DNA of 64,000 nucleotides from contig NZ_CP113527.1 in assembly GCF_028877475.1 (NCBI RefSeq), positions 2,225,501-2,289,500 of the forward strand, given 5' to 3'. Origin of the DNA: Lysinibacillus irui. GTDB lineage: Bacteria > Bacillota > Bacilli > Bacillales_A > Planococcaceae. The notes below the pieces were generated by a model. That model did not search any database, was not told where the DNA came from, and was given only the letters and a program-made list of their open reading frames with translations. Of this stretch, positions 60,987 to 64,000 are shown one piece after another; within the stretch, counting starts at the first letter, position 1, and each line of letters starts with the position of its first letter. Both the position numbers and the translations under genes were made by a program.

Positions 60987-62536
60987 ACATTGTATCTATC
61001 GGCTTCTTTCTAGCTATTGTCGGCTTAACACTTGTGGTTACTTATATTGCAGCAAAGCGTACGTCCTCTGCAGCTGATTTCTATACAGCTGGTGGTGGTT
61101 TAAAGGGGTGGCAAAATGGCTTTGCGATTGCTGGTGACTATTTATCTGCCGCAGCTTTCCTTGGGGTGTCTGGTGCGATTGCCTTAACAGGTTTTGATGG
61201 TTTCTTCTTCTCTGTAGGCTATGTAGTGGCAAATTTAGTGCTACTTTATGTCATTGCTGAGCCTATGCGTAATTTAGGACGCTATACATTAGCAGATATG
61301 TTAACGGCTCGTTTTAATGAAAAACGTATCCGTGGTGTAGCTGCGTCAGGCACTATTATTATTGTCATTCTTTATATGATTGCACAGCTAGTAGGTGCCG
61401 GTGCATTAATTAAGCTATTGTTTGGAATTGAGTACTGGATTGCTGTGTTAATTGTCGGCGTTATGATGACAACTTATGTTTTGTTTGGTGGAATGACTGC
61501 GACTTCTTGGGTACAAATCATTAAAGCAAGCTTATTATTATTTGGGACAGGTCTTTTAGCCGTATTAGTATTAGTGAAATTTGACTTCTCTCTTATGAAA
61601 ATGTTTGACACAATTGCCGTAGATCATGGTGAGGAATTCCTTGTACCCGGAATAAAATACACAAGTACTATTGATTCTGTTTCTATGATGATGGCTTTAG
61701 TTTTAGGAACGTCTGGCTTACCTCATATTTTAATGCGTTTCTTTACAGTCAAGGATGCCAAGACAGCACGTGCATCAATTTCTTGGACAACTTGGATTAC
61801 AGCTATTTTCTTCTCATTAACGATTTTCCTAGGGTTTGGTGCATTAAACTTTGTTGGGCTTGATCAAATTCTTGCTGAAAGTAAGGCTGGTAACACGGCT
61901 GCCCCACTACTTGCCCATTATTTAGGTGGCGATGTATTGATGGCATTTATCGGTGCCGTAGCGTTTGCGACTATTTTAGCCGTTGTTTCAGGTTTAGTGT
62001 TAACTGGGGCGTCTGCGATATCTCATGATATTTATGGAGAAATCATGAAAGGAGGTAAATTAACAGAAAAGCAACAAGTGGTAGCTGCCCGTACTGGCTC
62101 CATTTCGATTGCCATTGTATCTATAATTCTTGCATTATTCGCTCAAAGCTTAAATGTTTCATTCTTAGTGTCCTTTGCCTTTTGTATCGGTGCTTCAGCC
62201 AATCTACCTGTTATCCTTTATACAATCTATTGGAAGAAATTTAATTCTACAGGTGCTGTAACGGCAATGGTAACAGGATTAGTATCTTGTTTAATTTTAG
62301 GAGCGATGGGACCAAATGTGTGGAGCCCAGTTGAAGGTGCTGCAATCTTTGTAGGACAACCACTTGTCCCACTTGCGGTTCCAGCTATCATTACCATTCC
62401 TCTAGGCTTTGTTGCTGGATATCTAGGTACAGTTCTTTCTTCAAGTAAAGTACCACAGGAAGAGGCAGAACGTATTTATAAAGAAATTCGCGTGAAAGCG
62501 AATACGGGTGTGTCAGTATCGGACATTTCTCATTAA
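60983..62536 (+). CDS. ywcA: Sodium/solute symporter (SSS family), cation acetate symporter-like (YwcA-like)
   Basis: A 517-residue transporter of about 13 TM segments: RTSSAADFYTAGGGLKGWQNGFAIAGDYLSAAAFLG (about 20-55), GLPHILMRFFTVKDA (about 253-267) with the SSS sodium-site serines, and a C-terminal cytosolic tail. Relatives (ActP, MctC, YwcA) import acetate, propionate or pyruvate with sodium. Translationally coupled to the DUF485 gene. Terminator at 62588. Confidence 0.88.
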   Translation: MNIVSIGFFLAIVGLTLVVTYIAAKRTSSAADFYTAGGGLKGWQNGFAIAGDYLSAAAFLGVSGAIALTGFDGFFFSVGYVVANLVLLYVIAEPMRNLGRYTLADMLTARFNEKRIRGVAASGTIIIVILYMIAQLVGAGALIKLLFGIEYWIAVLIVGVMMTTYVLFGGMTATSWVQIIKASLLLFGTGLLAVLVLVKFDFSLMKMFDTIAVDHGEEFLVPGIKYTSTIDSVSMMMALVLGTSGLPHILMRFFTVKDAKTARASISWTTWITAIFFSLTIFLGFGALNFVGLDQILAESKAGNTAAPLLAHYLGGDVLMAFIGAVAFATILAVVSGLVLTGASAISHDIYGEIMKGGKLTEKQQVVAARTGSISIAIVSIILALFAQSLNVSFLVSFAFCIGASANLPVILYTIYWKKFNSTGAVTAMVTGLVSCLILGAMGPNVWSPVEGAAIFVGQPLVPLAVPAIITIPLGFVAGYLGTVLSSSKVPQEEAERIYKEIRVKANTGVSVSDISH

Positions 62537-62587
62537 TATTTATACACCTCTCTTATAATGAATCTCAATTCAAAAAGTGCAAAAAAA

Positions 62588-62630
62588 TAGGCAAAAAATT
62601 CGATTTTTGGTCGAGTTTTTCGCCTTTTTT
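62588..62630 (+). terminator. Rho-independent terminator
   Basis: A stem starting TAGGCAAAAAATTCGA and closing TCGAGTTTTTCGCCT with small mismatches, followed by T6. Confidence 0.8.
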
Positions 62631-62874
62631 GTTATTCGATATCTACCAATTTATTTATCGAACAATACTATTCCTCTTCCAAAAAACAGAAAAAATCCAA
62701 TTTCCACTAGGTGAATAGTGTTTATTTTTAGTTAAAAAAACGAGATTTTTTTGTAAATTTACCCTCCTTTTTTTATCAAGAATCTAGATTTCTCTTTACT
62801 TCATTTATTTATCTGAATTTTCTAAAACCCTTTATACCCTTGACTTTGTGCCATTTTTTCTCTCCTAGGACTAT

Positions 62875-62910
62875 TTTCAGAAAAATTTTTTTTACATAAT
62901 TTTTCTGAAA
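62875..62910. promoter_or_regulatory. 13-bp perfect inverted repeat
   Basis: TTTCAGAAAAATT (62875-62887) and AATTTTTCTGAAA (62898-62910), ten-base T-rich spacer, about 105 bp upstream of the second DUF485 start. Candidate operator or terminator. Confidence 0.45.
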
Positions 62911-63017
62911 TGTATTGCAATTTTGTGAACTGTTTCATAAAATGAAAATGTGAATTCACTAAACTAGCAAATTTTAGTCTTGAGGCAGAAAAAATATACA
63001 CAAAATGGGGAATGTTA

Positions 63018-63356
63018 ATGGCGAACAATCAAGCGAAAAAAGGTGTCGTGATTGACTATGATGCAATTGCTAACCAAGAATCATTTAAGGCTCTTGTACG
63101 AAGAAAGAACTCTTTTCTTTGGTCTATAACTGCCATATTTTTATTGGCCTACATGATGTTACCAATTCTGACATCATACACGGAAATTCTACACCAAAAG
63201 GCATTTGGGGAAATTACTTGGGTGTGGATCTATTCTGCAGGGCTATTCATCATGACATGGGGGTTATGTCATTTATATGTAGCGAAAGCAAACAGTTTTG
63301 ATAAAGAAGCAAAAGCGATCATCGCTGAATATGAAAACGGAGGTGGCCGCCTATGA
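63018..63356 (+). CDS. DUF485 family membrane subunit (second copy)
   Basis: A 112-residue paralogue of the 60648 protein with the same length and order: NQESFKALVRRKNSFLWSIT, two TM helices and SAGLFIMTWGLCHLYVAKANSFDKEA. TGGGGA 6 bp upstream supports ATG 63018 over 63012. It overlaps the following symporter gene by 4 bp, as in the first pair. Confidence 0.85.
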   Translation: MANNQAKKGVVIDYDAIANQESFKALVRRKNSFLWSITAIFLLAYMMLPILTSYTEILHQKAFGEITWVWIYSAGLFIMTWGLCHLYVAKANSFDKEAKAIIAEYENGGGRL

Positions 63357-64000
63357 GTAATGGAATGAGCTTTACAGCCATATTCTTCTTCGTAGCCATT
63401 GTTGGTTTAACTTTAGTTATTACATGGTGGGCTTCTAAACGTACATCTTCAGCAAGTGATTTCTACACTGCTGGTGGTGGCTTAACAGGCTGGCAAAATG
63501 GACTAGCTATCGCTGGTGACTATCTATCAGCAGCCTCTTTCCTAGGTATCGCTGGTGCAGTAGCATTATTTGGATTTGACGGATTCTTCTTCTCTATTGG
63601 TTATTTAGTAGCTTACTTAGTGGTGTTATACATCGTAGCTGAGCCATTACGTAACTTAGGGAAATTTACATTAGCTGACATGATTACAGCGCGGTTCAAT
63701 AACGCAAAAGTACGTGGAACAGCTGCTTTAAGCACTATTACAATTGTTTTATTCTACATGATTGCACAACTAGTTGGTGCAGGAGCACTTATTCAATTAC
63801 TTTTAGGAATCGACTATTGGATCGCCGTATTAATCGTTGGTTTCATGATGACAACTTACGTACTATTCGGTGGTATGACTGCAACATCTTGGGTACAAAT
63901 CATTAAAGCTTGTCTTTTAATGTTAGGTACAGTAATTATCTCGTTCTTAGTATTAAAAGAGTTCGGCTTCAGTATATCTACAATGTTCAAAGAAATGACA
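63353..64000 (+). CDS. Sodium/solute symporter (SSS family), second copy, truncated by window end
   Basis: The first 216 codons of a close paralogue of 60983. They begin MSNGMSFTAIFFFVAIVGLT and include SASDFYTAGGGLTGWQNGLAIAGDYLSAASFLGIAG and TYVLFGGMTATSWVQIIKA. The gene continues past 64000. Start ATG at 63353 shares bases with the DUF485 stop (ATGA). Confidence 0.88.
   Translation, partial: MSNGMSFTAIFFFVAIVGLTLVITWWASKRTSSASDFYTAGGGLTGWQNGLAIAGDYLSAASFLGIAGAVALFGFDGFFFSIGYLVAYLVVLYIVAEPLRNLGKFTLADMITARFNNAKVRGTAALSTITIVLFYMIAQLVGAGALIQLLLGIDYWIAVLIVGFMMTTYVLFGGMTATSWVQIIKACLLMLGTVIISFLVLKEFGFSISTMFKEMT

Larger units (their letters stand above)
62537..63017. other. Intergenic region between the two symporter pairs
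   Basis: Contains the terminator at 62588-62630, then about 350 bp of very AT-rich sequence with a perfect 13-bp inverted repeat at 62875-62910. The promoter of the second pair must lie here. No gene seen. Confidence 0.4.

Noticed and set aside
62640..63000. Possible riboswitch or small RNA before the second DUF485 gene
   Set aside because: Only one AT-rich inverted repeat is visible; no known riboswitch core could be recognised.

Overview
The window is low-GC Firmicute chromosome, most like Lysinibacillus or a related Bacillales/Planococcaceae genome. The evidence is strong AGGAGG-type ribosome sites, many TTG and GTG starts, bacillar families (BstA/YfiT DinB protein, YqhV, thioredoxin-coupled ArsC, the YwcB/YwcA-type pair, ECF sigma factors with DUF4179 anti-sigmas) and Rho-independent terminators after most units. 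No rRNA, tRNA, CRISPR array, intact insertion sequence or phage gene was seen. Species assignment is inference.

Layout. 1-9.1 kb: a truncated stalk-domain protein, an aldo/keto reductase with an SRPBCC protein, a decayed SDR gene behind an intact MerR-type promoter, a quinone oxidoreductase divergent from a LysR gene, a succinate/acetate CoA-transferase, BstA, and an arsenite-type BASS transporter. 9.3-21.9 kb: a glycosyltransferase, a serine hydrolase, two MHS-family symporters (one with a divergent XRE-cupin regulator and an ornithine cyclodeaminase-like enzyme), a sulfite-exporter-like protein divergent from a LysR regulator, two DinB proteins, a DUF3291 protein and a methyltransferase. 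22.5-26.6 kb: an arsenic operon, arsR-acr3-arsC-small protein-flavoprotein-arsN1-like. 27.6-31.4 kb: two ECF sigma/anti-sigma pairs. 32.8-36.6 kb: a DNA-alkylation repair island (alkA, 2OG-Fe(II) oxygenase, adaA, adaB, spore-photoproduct-lyase-like radical SAM protein). 36.6-48.5 kb: a patchy accessory region with remnants of at least six genes, a class A penicillin-binding protein, a lipoprotein, and a TetR regulator with an SDR/hydrolase fusion. 49.2-57.6 kb: a minus-strand catabolic cluster. 57.9-60.1 kb: an oxidoreductase with an ArsR-type regulator, and an SCO protein. 60.6-64 kb: two tandem DUF485/sodium-solute symporter pairs, the second cut by the window end.

How genes work together. 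The 50-57.6 kb cluster couples an HpaB-type flavin-dependent monooxygenase with a flavin reductase, its own FAD synthetase, a nitrilase-family amidase, a DUF2848 protein, a tandem-duplicated cupin, an MHS importer and a GntR regulator. Three copies of one operator (TGTATAC-N8-GTATACA) lie before hpaB, before the FAD synthetase and before gntR, so it reads as one regulon for uptake and oxidative breakdown of an unidentified, probably aromatic or N-heteroaromatic, compound. In the TetR locus the same 18-bp operator precedes both the regulator and the fusion enzyme. The ars operon encodes arsenate reduction, arsenite export and probable arsinothricin acetylation, plus a flavoprotein with cysteine pairs at both ends and a small protein I cannot name. 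A fragment homologous to that flavoprotein gene lies 19 kb away in front of the TetR gene.
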